The notes under the pieces: generated by a model
Databases searched by the model: none
What the model was told of the DNA's origin: nothing
Seen by the model: the letters and a program-made list of their open reading frames with translations, nothing else
Translations under genes and position numbers: made by a program
Source of the DNA: Candidatus Rokuibacteriota bacterium
Lineage (GTDB): Bacteria > Methylomirabilota > Methylomirabilia > Rokubacteriales > CSP1-6
Direction of reading: 5' to 3'
Assembly (NCBI GenBank): GCA_016179875.1
Contig: JACPCH010000119.1
Span: 1-43,292 of the forward strand
Length of the DNA stretch: 43,292 nt
Part shown: positions 37,027 to 43,292 of the stretch, piece by piece
Numbering within the stretch: position 1 is the first letter of the stretch
Layout: each line of letters begins with the position of its first letter

Positions 37027-38199
37027 GTGAACGACGAGCGGCGGGAGCTCACCGTGAAGTTCCGGGTCGGCGTGTTCGTCCTGGTGGCGCTCGCCGTGTT
37101 CCTCGGCATGGTCTACGCGCTCGGCGCGCGGGCACGCCTCTTCGAGGCCCGGTACACGATCCACGCCGACTTCACGGAGGTCGGCGGGCTCACCGAGGGC
37201 GCGACGGTCCGGCTGGCCGGCGTGCAGATCGGCCGGGTGACCGCCGTGCACCTGCCGGCCGCCCCCGGCGGCAAGGTGCGCGTGGACCTGAACATCGCGC
37301 GGCGCTACGCCGACCGCATCCGCAAGGACTCGGTCGCCCGGATCGAGACGCAGGGACTGCTCGGCGACAAGATCGTGGAGATCACCGTCGGCACCGGCGC
37401 GGCGCCGCCCCTCGGGCCCGGCGAGGTGCTGGCGGCGCGCGACCCGACCGAGATCGCGCGCGTGATCAGCGAGGGCGCGGAGACGGCCAGGCAGGTCGGC
37501 GCGCTCGTCGCGTCGCTGCGCCGGACGGCCGACACCCTCAACCGCTCCGGCCTCGTCGACAAGCTCGGCCGCGCCGCCGACCAGCTCGAGCGCGGCCCGG
37601 GCTGGGTCCACGCCCTCCTCTACGAGGAGCCCGCGGCGCTCCGGCGCCTCAACCAGCTGATCGCGACGACCCAGGCGCTGCTCGACCGCGTCGCCGAGGG
37701 GCAGGGCGCCGCCGGCGTCCTCCTCTCGCCCGGGGGCACCGCGTCGGCGCAGCGCTTCGTCGCGGCGATGGACCGCCTCGGCCGCCTGGTGGACCGGCCG
37801 GGGCTCGAGGACGGCGCGCTCATGGCGCTGCTGACGGACCCGAAGTACAAGGCGACGCTCGACGACCTGAAGGCGGTCGCGAAGAACCTGCGCGAGGTGT
37901 CGGACCGCGTGGCGGGCGGCCGCGGCGTGCTCGGCGCCCTCGCGGCCGACGCACCCGACGACGGCGGCGTGCGCGCCGCGCTCCAGGACCTCCGCGCCGC
38001 CGTCGCGAGCCTCAAGACGGTCAGCGAGCGGCTCAACGCGGGCGAGGGCACGCTCGGCTCGCTGCTGGCCGATCCGACGGTCTACGAGCGCCTGGTGGCG
38101 ATCCTCGACGGCGCGCAGCGCTCGTTCCTCCTGCGCACCCTCATCAAGAGCCTCGGCAGCGACCGGGGCGTGGAGCCCGCGGATGCCCCGCGACGCTAA
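37027..38199 (+). CDS. mlaD: MlaD/Mce domain lipid-transport protein with repeat tail
   Basis: Substrate-binding partner of MlaEF, 390 residues: a single N-terminal membrane anchor (FRVGVFVLVALAVFLGMVYAL, about 12-32), an MCE domain at about 42-125 (DFTEVGGLTEGATVRLAGVQ, IETQGLLGDKIVEI) and a long helical tail. The tail has about five repeats of 35-41 residues starting near 190, 225, 261, 298 and 339, each opening with a GxGxxxxLL-like unit. E. coli MlaD is about 183 residues and lacks this tail. The last 17 bases overlap radA. Confidence 0.92.
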   Translation: MNDERRELTVKFRVGVFVLVALAVFLGMVYALGARARLFEARYTIHADFTEVGGLTEGATVRLAGVQIGRVTAVHLPAAPGGKVRVDLNIARRYADRIRKDSVARIETQGLLGDKIVEITVGTGAAPPLGPGEVLAARDPTEIARVISEGAETARQVGALVASLRRTADTLNRSGLVDKLGRAADQLERGPGWVHALLYEEPAALRRLNQLIATTQALLDRVAEGQGAAGVLLSPGGTASAQRFVAAMDRLGRLVDRPGLEDGALMALLTDPKYKATLDDLKAVAKNLREVSDRVAGGRGVLGALAADAPDDGGVRAALQDLRAAVASLKTVSERLNAGEGTLGSLLADPTVYERLVAILDGAQRSFLLRTLIKSLGSDRGVEPADAPRR

Positions 38200-39550
38200 C
38201 GTCTACCGCTGCCAGCAGTGCGGCTTCGCGAGCCCGAAGGCCGGGACGTGCCCGGATTGCCTGCGCGGCGGCGCCGGCTACGTCCAGCTCGTCGAGGAGC
38301 GCGCGGCCCCGTCGCGCGGGACGCGCCGGCCGGCGGCGGCGGCGGCCGACCGGCCGCGCCCGCTCCGCGAGATCACCCTCGAACGGGGCGACCGGGTGGC
38401 GACCGGGATCGGCGAGCTCGACCGCGTCCTCGGCGGCGGCGTCGTCCGCGGCTCGCTCGTGCTGATCGGCGGGGAGCCGGGCGCCGGGAAGAGCACGCTC
38501 CTGCTGGCCGCGGCGCGGGCCCTGGCCCGGGTGACGCCGCCCGTTCTCTACGTCACCGCCGAGGAGTCCGCCGCGCAGGTGAAGATGCGCGCCGACCGGC
38601 TCGGCATCACGGCCGACGGGCTCCTGCTCTGGGCGGAAACCGACCTCGCGGCGGTCCAGGCCGCCCTCGACGACGTCAAGCCGCGCGCGCTCGTGGTGGA
38701 CTCGATCCAGACCGTGTCCCTGCCGGAGCTCGAGTCGGCGCCGGGCAGCGTCGCGCAGGTCCGCGAGTGCGGCGCGCGCCTGCAGGCGCTCGCCAAGGCG
38801 CGCGGCATCGCGACCTTCCTCGTCGGCCACGTCACCAAGGAAGGGGCGCTGGCCGGCCCGCGCGTGCTCGAGCACCTCGTGGACACCGTCCTCTACTTCG
38901 AGAGCGAGCCCCACCATGCCTACCGGGTGTTGCGGGCGGTCAAGAACCGGTTCGGCTCCACCAACGAGATCGGCGTGTTCGAGATGGGCGAGCGCGGGCT
39001 CACCGAGGTGTCGAACCCGTCGGGATTCTTCCTCGCCGAGCGGCCCGCCGGCGCGGCCGGCTCGGTCGTCGTCGCGAGCCTCGAGGGCACGCGCCCGCTG
39101 CTCCTCGAGCTCCAGGCGCTGGTCACGCGCGCGTCGTTCGGCACGCCGCGGCGGACGGTGCTCGGCGCCGACTACAACCGCGTGTGCCTGCTCCTCGCCG
39201 TGCTGGAGAAGCGCGCGGGCGTCCCCCTCGCGAGCCAGGACGTCTTCGTGAACGTCGCGGGCGGCGGGCGCGTGACCGAGCCGGCCGCCGACCTCGGCAT
39301 CGTCCTGGCCGCCGCGTCGAGCTACCTGGACCGGCCGCTGCCCGCGGATCTGGTCGTGCTCGGCGAGGTCGGGCTGACCGGCGAGGTCCGCGCGGTGGCG
39401 GGGCTCGAGCTTCGCCTGCGCGAGGCGGCGGCGCTCGGGTTCCGCACGGCGCTCGTGCCCAGGGGCAGCCTCGCCGACCGCGCGAAGCCGCCGCTCGAAG
39501 CCCGTGGCGTGGCCACGGTCACCGACGCCCTCGACGCCGTGCTCGGTTGA
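38183..39550 (+). CDS. radA: DNA repair protein RadA
   Basis: RecA-like ATPase that promotes branch migration in recombination repair, 455 residues. The zinc finger is C10-x2-C13 and C23-x2-C26. The ATPase has Walker A GEPGAGKS near 97-104, VLYVTAEESAAQVKMRADRL, Walker B LVVDSIQTV, and the RadA hallmark KNRFGSTNEIGVFEM. The C-terminal Lon-like domain includes VNVAGGGRVTEPAADLGI. ATG at 38183 overlaps mlaD by 17 bases. The stop shares a base with ispD. Confidence 0.96.
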   Translation: MPRDANVYRCQQCGFASPKAGTCPDCLRGGAGYVQLVEERAAPSRGTRRPAAAAADRPRPLREITLERGDRVATGIGELDRVLGGGVVRGSLVLIGGEPGAGKSTLLLAAARALARVTPPVLYVTAEESAAQVKMRADRLGITADGLLLWAETDLAAVQAALDDVKPRALVVDSIQTVSLPELESAPGSVAQVRECGARLQALAKARGIATFLVGHVTKEGALAGPRVLEHLVDTVLYFESEPHHAYRVLRAVKNRFGSTNEIGVFEMGERGLTEVSNPSGFFLAERPAGAAGSVVVASLEGTRPLLLELQALVTRASFGTPRRTVLGADYNRVCLLLAVLEKRAGVPLASQDVFVNVAGGGRVTEPAADLGIVLAAASSYLDRPLPADLVVLGEVGLTGEVRAVAGLELRLREAAALGFRTALVPRGSLADRAKPPLEARGVATVTDALDAVLG

Positions 39551-40230
39551 TGCGCGGCGTCGCGGTCCTGATCCCGGCCGGCGGCCTCGGCACCCGCTTC
39601 GGCGGCCGGACGCCGAAGCAGTTCCTCCGGCTCGGGCGCGTGCCGGTGCTCGTCGCCACCGTCGGCCGCTTCGCCCGCCACCCGGGCGTGGCGGCGATCG
39701 TGGTCGCGGCGCCGGGCGCCCACGTCGCCCGCGCCCGGCGGCTCCTGGCGCCGCTCGCGCGGCGCGCCCCCGTGACGGTCGTGGCGGGGGGCCGCACGCG
39801 CCAGGACTCGGTCTGGCTCGCGCTGCAGGCGGTGCCGGACACGGCCGACGTCGTGGTCGTGCACGACGCGGTCAGGCCGCTCATCACCCGCCGGCTCATC
39901 GCCGACGTCGTGCGCGCGGCCGTCGGCTCGGGCGCGGCCATCTGCGCCCTGCCGATCGCGGAGACCGTCAAGCGGGTGCGGGGCGGCCTGGTCGAGGCGA
40001 CCCTCGACCGGTCGGAGCTGTGGGCGGTCCAGACGCCCCAGGCCTTCCGGGCCGACCTCCTGCGCGAGGCCCACGAGAAGGCGCGGCGCGACGGCGTCAG
40101 CGGCACCGACGACGCGATGCTCGTCGAGCGCCTGGGCCACCCCGTGCGGGTGGTGCCGGGGCTCGCCGCGAACGTCAAGATCACGACGCCCGAGGACCTC
40201 CGCCGCGCGCGGGGAGCGGCCCGCCGGTGA
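39550..40230 (+). CDS. ispD: 2-C-methyl-D-erythritol 4-phosphate cytidylyltransferase
   Basis: Third enzyme of the MEP pathway to isoprenoids: makes CDP-methylerythritol from MEP and CTP. 226 residues. The nucleotide-binding start is IPAGGLGTRFGGRTPKQFL. VAGGRTRQDSVWLAL, VVVHDAVRPLI and LWAVQTPQAF follow, then SGTDDAMLVE and NVKITTPEDL near the end. It is coupled to radA (TGATG) and ispF (GTGA). The ispD-ispF pair is common. Confidence 0.95.
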   Translation: MRGVAVLIPAGGLGTRFGGRTPKQFLRLGRVPVLVATVGRFARHPGVAAIVVAAPGAHVARARRLLAPLARRAPVTVVAGGRTRQDSVWLALQAVPDTADVVVVHDAVRPLITRRLIADVVRAAVGSGAAICALPIAETVKRVRGGLVEATLDRSELWAVQTPQAFRADLLREAHEKARRDGVSGTDDAMLVERLGHPVRVVPGLAANVKITTPEDLRRARGAARR

Positions 40231-40706
40231 CGCGGGTGGGCTTCGGCTTCGACCTGCACCCGCTCGTCGCGGACCGGCCGCTCGTCCTGGGCGGCGTGAC
40301 GGTGGCGAGCGACCGGGGCCTCGGCGGCCACTCGGACGCCGACGTCCTCGCCCACGCCGTCGGCGAAGCGCTGCTCGGCGCGCTCGCGCTCGGCGACCTC
40401 GGGCGCCATTTCCCCGACACCGATCCGCGCTACCGGGGGATCTCCAGCCTCGAGCTGCTGCGGCGGGTCGTGGAGCTCGTCGGCGCGCAGGGCGGACGGC
40501 TCGTCAACGTGGACGCCACGGTGCTCGCGGAGGCGCCGCGCCTGGCGCCGCACCTGCCCGCGATGGCCCGGCGGCTCGCGGAGGCGCTCGGGCTGCCGGC
40601 CGACCGCGTGAGCGTGAAGGCCAAGAGCCCGGAGGGGCTCGGGCTGGTCGGCCGGCGCGAGGGCATCGCGGCGATGGCCGTCGTGGGCGTCGAGGTGGGT
40701 CCGTGA
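40227..40706 (+). CDS. ispF: 2-C-methyl-D-erythritol 2,4-cyclodiphosphate synthase
   Basis: Trimeric zinc enzyme of the MEP pathway, 159 residues. The metal ligands are in GFDLHPL (D9 and H11) and GGHSDADVLAHA. LGDLGRHFPDTDP, NVDATVLAEAPRLAPH and the C-terminal VKAKSPEGLGLVGRREGIAA are family motifs. GTG at 40227 overlaps ispD, and its stop overlaps cysS (GTGA). Confidence 0.95.
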   Translation: MTRVGFGFDLHPLVADRPLVLGGVTVASDRGLGGHSDADVLAHAVGEALLGALALGDLGRHFPDTDPRYRGISSLELLRRVVELVGAQGGRLVNVDATVLAEAPRLAPHLPAMARRLAEALGLPADRVSVKAKSPEGLGLVGRREGIAAMAVVGVEVGP

Positions 40707-42004
40707 GGATCTACAACACGCTGACCCGGAAGAAGGAGGACTTCGTCCCGCTGTCGCCGGGCTACAAGGGCTACCAGGTCAGGTTCGTCAAGAACTTCAC
40801 CGACGTGGACGACAAGATCATCCGGCGGGCGAACGCGGAGGGCGTGCCCGCGCTCGAGGTCTCCGAGCGCTACATCCGGGAGTTCGGCGCGGACATGGCG
40901 GCGATCGGCGTGCGGCCGGGCGACGTCGAGCCCAAGGCCACCGAGCACATCCCCGAGATGGTCGCGCTCATCGAGCGGCTGATCGCCCGGGGCCTCGCGT
41001 ACGCCGTCGACGGCGACGTCTATTTCGAGATCCGGCGCTTCCCGCCGTACGGCCGGCTGTCCGGCAAGAATCTCGACGAGCTTCTCGCCGGCGCCCGCGT
41101 CGAGGTGGACGAGCGCAAGCGGGATCCGCGCGACTTCGCCCTCTGGAAGGCCGCCAAGCCGGGCGAGCCGGCGTGGCCGAGCCCGTGGGGCGCCGGCCGC
41201 CCGGGCTGGCACATCGAGTGCTCGGCGATGTCCATGCGGTACCTCGGCGAGTCGTTCGACGTCCACGGCGGCGGCGAGGATCTCGTGTTCCCCCACCACG
41301 AGTGCGAGATCGCCCAGTCGGAGGGCGCCACCGGCGCGCCCTTCGCCCGGTACTGGATCCACAACGGGTTCGTGAACCTCGGCGCCGAGAAGATGTCGAA
41401 GTCGCTCAGGAACACGCTGACGATCCGGGACATCGTCCGGCGCCACGACCCCGACGCGCTCCGGCTTTGGATGCTCGGCACCCACTACCGCAACCCGATC
41501 GAGTGGTCCGAGGAGCGGGTGCGCGAGGCGGCCCGCGCGCTCGGGCGCTTCACCCGTCTGTTCCACGACGCCGGGACGTCCAAGGGCGGCTCGCCCGCGC
41601 CCGCGGCGCCGGCGGGCGAGCTCCGGGTGCTCGTAGAGCGCTTCGACGCCGCGATGGACGACGACTTCAACACGCCGCAGGCGCTCGGCGCGATGTTCGA
41701 CCTGAGCCGTGCCCTCTACGAGCTCGTGGATCGCGCGCGCGCCGGGGCCGGCGCGCGCGACGCGCTGGCCGCGGGGGTGGGGGCGCTCCGGCGGCTCGGC
41801 GGCGCCCTCGGGCTGTTCGAGCGCGGCCCGGCCGATGGCGGGCCGCCGCCACCGGAGATCGAGCGGCTCGTCGCCGAGCGCGGCGCGGCGCGGACGCGGC
41901 GTGACTGGAAGCGGTCGGACGAGCTGCGCGATGAGATCCAGCGCCGGGGCTGGACGGTCGAGGACACGCCGGGCGGGCCGCGCGTGACGCGCAAGGGCGC
42001 GTGA
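40703..42004 (+). CDS. cysS: Cysteinyl-tRNA synthetase lacking the HIGH-motif segment
   Basis: By family it charges tRNA-Cys with cysteine. 433 residues. The start RIYNTLTRKKEDFVPLSPG and everything from YKGYQVRFVKNFTDVDDKII onward match CysRS, including PSPWGAGRPGWHIECSAMS (zinc ligand C173), FPHHECEIAQS (H198 and E202) and KMSKSLRN at 230-237. Between G20 and Y21 about 34 residues found in typical CysRS are absent. That stretch normally carries MYVCGxTVYD, with the first zinc cysteine, and the HIGH ATP-binding motif. The frame is unbroken across the junction (about base 40762), so this is an in-frame deletion, not a frameshift. As read, the protein should not activate cysteine. Neighbours ispF and rlmB mark it as the normal cysS locus. 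Confidence 0.9.
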   Translation: MRIYNTLTRKKEDFVPLSPGYKGYQVRFVKNFTDVDDKIIRRANAEGVPALEVSERYIREFGADMAAIGVRPGDVEPKATEHIPEMVALIERLIARGLAYAVDGDVYFEIRRFPPYGRLSGKNLDELLAGARVEVDERKRDPRDFALWKAAKPGEPAWPSPWGAGRPGWHIECSAMSMRYLGESFDVHGGGEDLVFPHHECEIAQSEGATGAPFARYWIHNGFVNLGAEKMSKSLRNTLTIRDIVRRHDPDALRLWMLGTHYRNPIEWSEERVREAARALGRFTRLFHDAGTSKGGSPAPAAPAGELRVLVERFDAAMDDDFNTPQALGAMFDLSRALYELVDRARAGAGARDALAAGVGALRRLGGALGLFERGPADGGPPPPEIERLVAERGAARTRRDWKRSDELRDEIQRRGWTVEDTPGGPRVTRKGA

Positions 42005-42750
42005 CGCGGTCCCGGGGGCGATCATGGACGATGCGAGAGCTCTTGAAGAGCGGCGGGCGCCGCGTGGACGAGGTGGCGGTGCTCGCGGGCGGGACGGGGC
42101 CGCTCGCCGAGATCGTCGCGCTCGCGCGCCGCGCGGGCGTCAAGGTCGCCTACCGGACGCGCGACCAGCTCACGGCGATGGCGGACTCCGACCGCCATCA
42201 GGGCGTGGTCGCGCGCGTGGCCTCGGCGGCGTACGTGGACCTCGACACGCTCCGGCGCATCCCGGAGGCGCGGGGCGAGACGCCGTTCTTCCTCGCGCTC
42301 GACCAGATCCAGGATCCACGGAACTTCGGCGCGATCCTCCGCACCGCGGAGGCCCTGGGCGCCCACGGCGTCATCGTGCCGAAACATCACCAGGTCGGGC
42401 TCACCGAGGCCGCGGCGCGGGCCGCCATGGGGGCCCTCCACCATATCCCGGTCGCCCGGGAGACCAACCTGGTCGGTGCCCTGGAAACACTGAAGAAATC
42501 GGGCGTTTGGGTCTACGGAAGCACCCCGGGTGAGGGCGTGCCCCTCTGGGCGGCCGACCTGACCGGGCCCCTCTGCCTGGTCGTGGGAAGCGAGGGCGAG
42601 GGGCTCCGGCCGCTCGTCGCCCGGACCTGCGACGTGCTGGTCGCGATTCCGATGGCGGGCCGGATCGGCTCGCTCAACGCCGGCGCCGCGGCGGCCGTTC
42701 TCTGCTACGAGGTCGTCCGGCAGCGGGCCGGCCGGGCCAAAACTCCTTGA
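42001..42750 (+). CDS. rlmB: RlmB-like (TrmH family) rRNA 2'-O-methyltransferase
   Basis: SPOUT-class methyltransferase, probably modifying 23S rRNA (G2251 in E. coli). 249 residues. The N-terminal L30e-like RNA-binding part is RELLKSGGRRVDEVAVLAG with SDRHQGVVARV. The catalytic domain has motif 1 DPRNFGAILRTA, motif 2 LVVGSEGEGLRPL and motif 3 IPMAGRIGSLNAGAAAAV (usually SLNVSVAA). The first ten residues lack the YGxHAV strand that usually opens RlmB. ATG 42031 is an alternative start. It overlaps cysS by four bases, and the promoter of the tRNA operon overlaps its stop codon. Confidence 0.9.
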   Translation: MTRSRGRSWTMRELLKSGGRRVDEVAVLAGGTGPLAEIVALARRAGVKVAYRTRDQLTAMADSDRHQGVVARVASAAYVDLDTLRRIPEARGETPFFLALDQIQDPRNFGAILRTAEALGAHGVIVPKHHQVGLTEAAARAAMGALHHIPVARETNLVGALETLKKSGVWVYGSTPGEGVPLWAADLTGPLCLVVGSEGEGLRPLVARTCDVLVAIPMAGRIGSLNAGAAAAVLCYEVVRQRAGRAKTP

Positions 42751-42775
42751 CTAATCAAGCGCTCACGACTAAAGT
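42747..42775 (+). promoter_or_regulatory. Promoter of the tRNA-tuf operon
   Basis: TTGACT (42747-42752), a 17-base spacer and TAAAGT (42770-42775): the best sigma-70-like promoter in the window. The -35 overlaps the rlmB stop codon. CTTGA-CTAA-TCAAG (42746-42759) is an inverted repeat over the -35, and an A-run (42739-42742) lies just upstream. Transcription should start near 42782, a few bases before the first tRNA. Confidence 0.8.
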
Positions 42776-42789
42776 GAAGTTTTGTCTGT

Positions 42790-42864
42790 GCTGGCGTAGC
42801 TCAGTGGCAGAGCAACTGCCTTGTAAGCAGTGGGTCGGGGGTTCAAATCCTCCCGCCAGCGCCA
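42790..42864 (+). tRNA. tRNA-Thr (UGU)
   Basis: Acceptor GCTGGCG pairs with CGCCAGC. The D stem is GCTC/GAGC, the anticodon stem is ACTGC/GCAGT with loop CTTGTAA (anticodon TGT at 42822-42824), and the T loop is TTCAAAT. The discriminator is G and CCA is encoded (42862-42864). It corresponds to thrU in the E. coli cluster. Confidence 0.96.
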
Positions 42865-42884
42865 GCTTTTTTGCCGGCGGATTC

Positions 42885-42970
42885 GGGGAGGTACCCAAGT
42901 GGCCAAAGGGGGCAGACTGTAAATCTGCTGGCGGATGCCTTCGGGGGTTCAAATCCTCCCCTCCCCACCA
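42885..42970 (+). tRNA. tRNA-Tyr (GUA)
   Basis: Acceptor GGGGAGG pairs with CCTCCCC. The anticodon stem is GCAGA/TCTGC with loop CTGTAAA (anticodon GTA at 42919-42921). A long class II variable arm follows, then T loop TTCAAAT, discriminator A and encoded CCA (42968-42970). It corresponds to tyrU. Confidence 0.96.
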
Positions 42971-42982
42971 TTTCGCACGTGG

Positions 42983-43057
42983 GCGGGAATAGCTCAGCGG
43001 TAGAGCGCCAGCCTTCCAAGCTGGGGGTCGCGGGTTCGAATCCCGTTTCCCGCTCCA
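42983..43057 (+). tRNA. tRNA-Gly (UCC)
   Basis: Acceptor GCGGGAA pairs with TTCCCGC. The anticodon stem is CCAGC/GCTGG with loop CTTCCAA (anticodon TCC at 43015-43017), and the T loop is TTCGAAT. The discriminator is T and CCA is encoded (43055-43057). It corresponds to glyT. Confidence 0.96.
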
Positions 43058-43077
43058 AGGCCGAGACGCATGCGTGC

Positions 43078-43153
43078 GCCCATGTAGCTCAGACGGCAGA
43101 GCGCGTCCTTGGTAAGGACGAGGTCTCCGGTTCGATCCCGGACATGGGCTCCA
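43078..43153 (+). tRNA. tRNA-Thr (GGU)
   Basis: Acceptor GCCCATG pairs with CATGGGC. The anticodon stem is CGTCC/GGACG with loop TTGGTAA (anticodon GGT at 43111-43113), and the T arm is TCCGG-TTCGATC-CCGGA. The discriminator is T and CCA is encoded (43151-43153). It corresponds to thrT, which normally precedes tufB. Confidence 0.96.
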
Positions 43154-43197
43154 CTTTGACCGTAGCCGTTGTCACCGCCAACGGGAGGACGTGAGGC

Positions 43198-43292
43198 ATG
43201 GCGAAGGCGAAGTACGAGCGGACGAAGCCGCACGTGAACATCGGGACGATCGGGCACATCGACCACGGCAAGACGACGCTGACGGCGGCGAT
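43198..43292 (+). CDS. tuf: Elongation factor Tu, 5' part only
   Basis: First 31 codons of EF-Tu, the GTPase that delivers aminoacyl-tRNA to the ribosome. [18 protein letters not shown] leads into GHIDHGKTT, the P-loop (commonly GHVDHGKTT). The gene runs off the window end. GGGAGGA at 43183-43189 serves the ATG. It lies 44 bases after tRNA-Thr(GGU), so it is probably the last gene of the tRNA operon, as in E. coli tufB. TTGACC at 43156-43161 has no matching -10. Confidence 0.95.
   Translation, partial: MAKAKYERTKPHVNIGTIGHIDHGKTTLTAA

Noticed and set aside
40703-40800. Frameshift as the explanation for the short cysS
   Set aside because: Conserved CysRS sequence before and after the gap is in the same frame, and no frame nearby encodes the missing MYVCG or HIGH segment.
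42755-43271. Short open frames on both strands over the tRNA cluster
   Set aside because: They only translate tRNA sequence. Such frames are a known source of spurious protein annotations.

Overview
The window is 43,292 bases of very GC-rich (about 70%) bacterial chromosome. Every gene I can support lies on the + strand, packed nearly end to end, with over twenty stop/start overlaps. No stretch above about 150 bases lacks a gene. I see no insertion sequence, prophage, integron or CRISPR. A diderm envelope is indicated by mlaEFD, a SurA-like lipoprotein and periplasmic binding proteins. Together with the GC content and the gene orders, this fits a high-GC Gram-negative such as Methylomirabilota/Rokubacteria. 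That placement is inference only.

Layout. (1) 44-4866: the three antiporter-like membrane subunits of NADH dehydrogenase I (nuoL, nuoM, nuoN). (2) 4871-6064: a class III CoA-transferase. (3) 6061-13911: a glycerol-3-phosphate locus made of a HAD phosphatase, glpD, ugpB-ugpA-ugpE, a signal-bearing glycerophosphodiesterase and glpK. The ATPase gene ugpC is absent from its usual place. (4) 13932-17822: an iron(III)/polyamine-type ABC importer with binding protein, ATPase and fused double permease. (5) 17900-19606: the AtpI-type subunits, a and c of F-type ATP synthase, without the F1 genes. (6) 19677-24668: rex, mfd and a parvulin lipoprotein. (7) 24809-28377: rho, rpmE, prfA, prmC. (8) 28377-34992: murA followed by a compact histidine operon hisG-D-B-H-A-F-IE, lacking hisC and hisZ. 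(9) 35001-38199: a small lipoprotein with mlaE, mlaF and mlaD. (10) 38183-42750: radA, ispD, ispF, cysS, rlmB. (11) 42790-43292: tRNA-Thr(UGU), tRNA-Tyr(GUA), tRNA-Gly(UCC), tRNA-Thr(GGU) and the start of tuf, the same order as thrU-tyrU-glyT-thrT-tufB in E. coli.

How the genes work together. The glycerol locus would release sn-glycerol-3-phosphate from phosphodiesters outside the cytoplasm, import it and oxidise it through GlpD. Electrons would then reach the quinone pool that complex I also feeds, and the proton gradient would drive the ATP synthase. Rex, an NADH/NAD+ sensor, sits next to the ATP synthase genes. The second half of the window is housekeeping: transcription termination and repair, translation release, peptidoglycan, histidine, isoprenoid precursors and lipid transport.

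The most striking observation is in cysS. The reading frame is intact, but about 34 residues present in typical bacterial cysteinyl-tRNA synthetases are missing. They contain the HIGH catalytic signature and the first zinc-binding cysteine. Other points worth a look are the missing ugpC, a short HisG without HisZ, a c subunit with mostly sodium-type ion-site residues, a structured C-rich rho leader, a fivefold repeat in MlaD and a recurring TGnTAnnnT promoter-like element.
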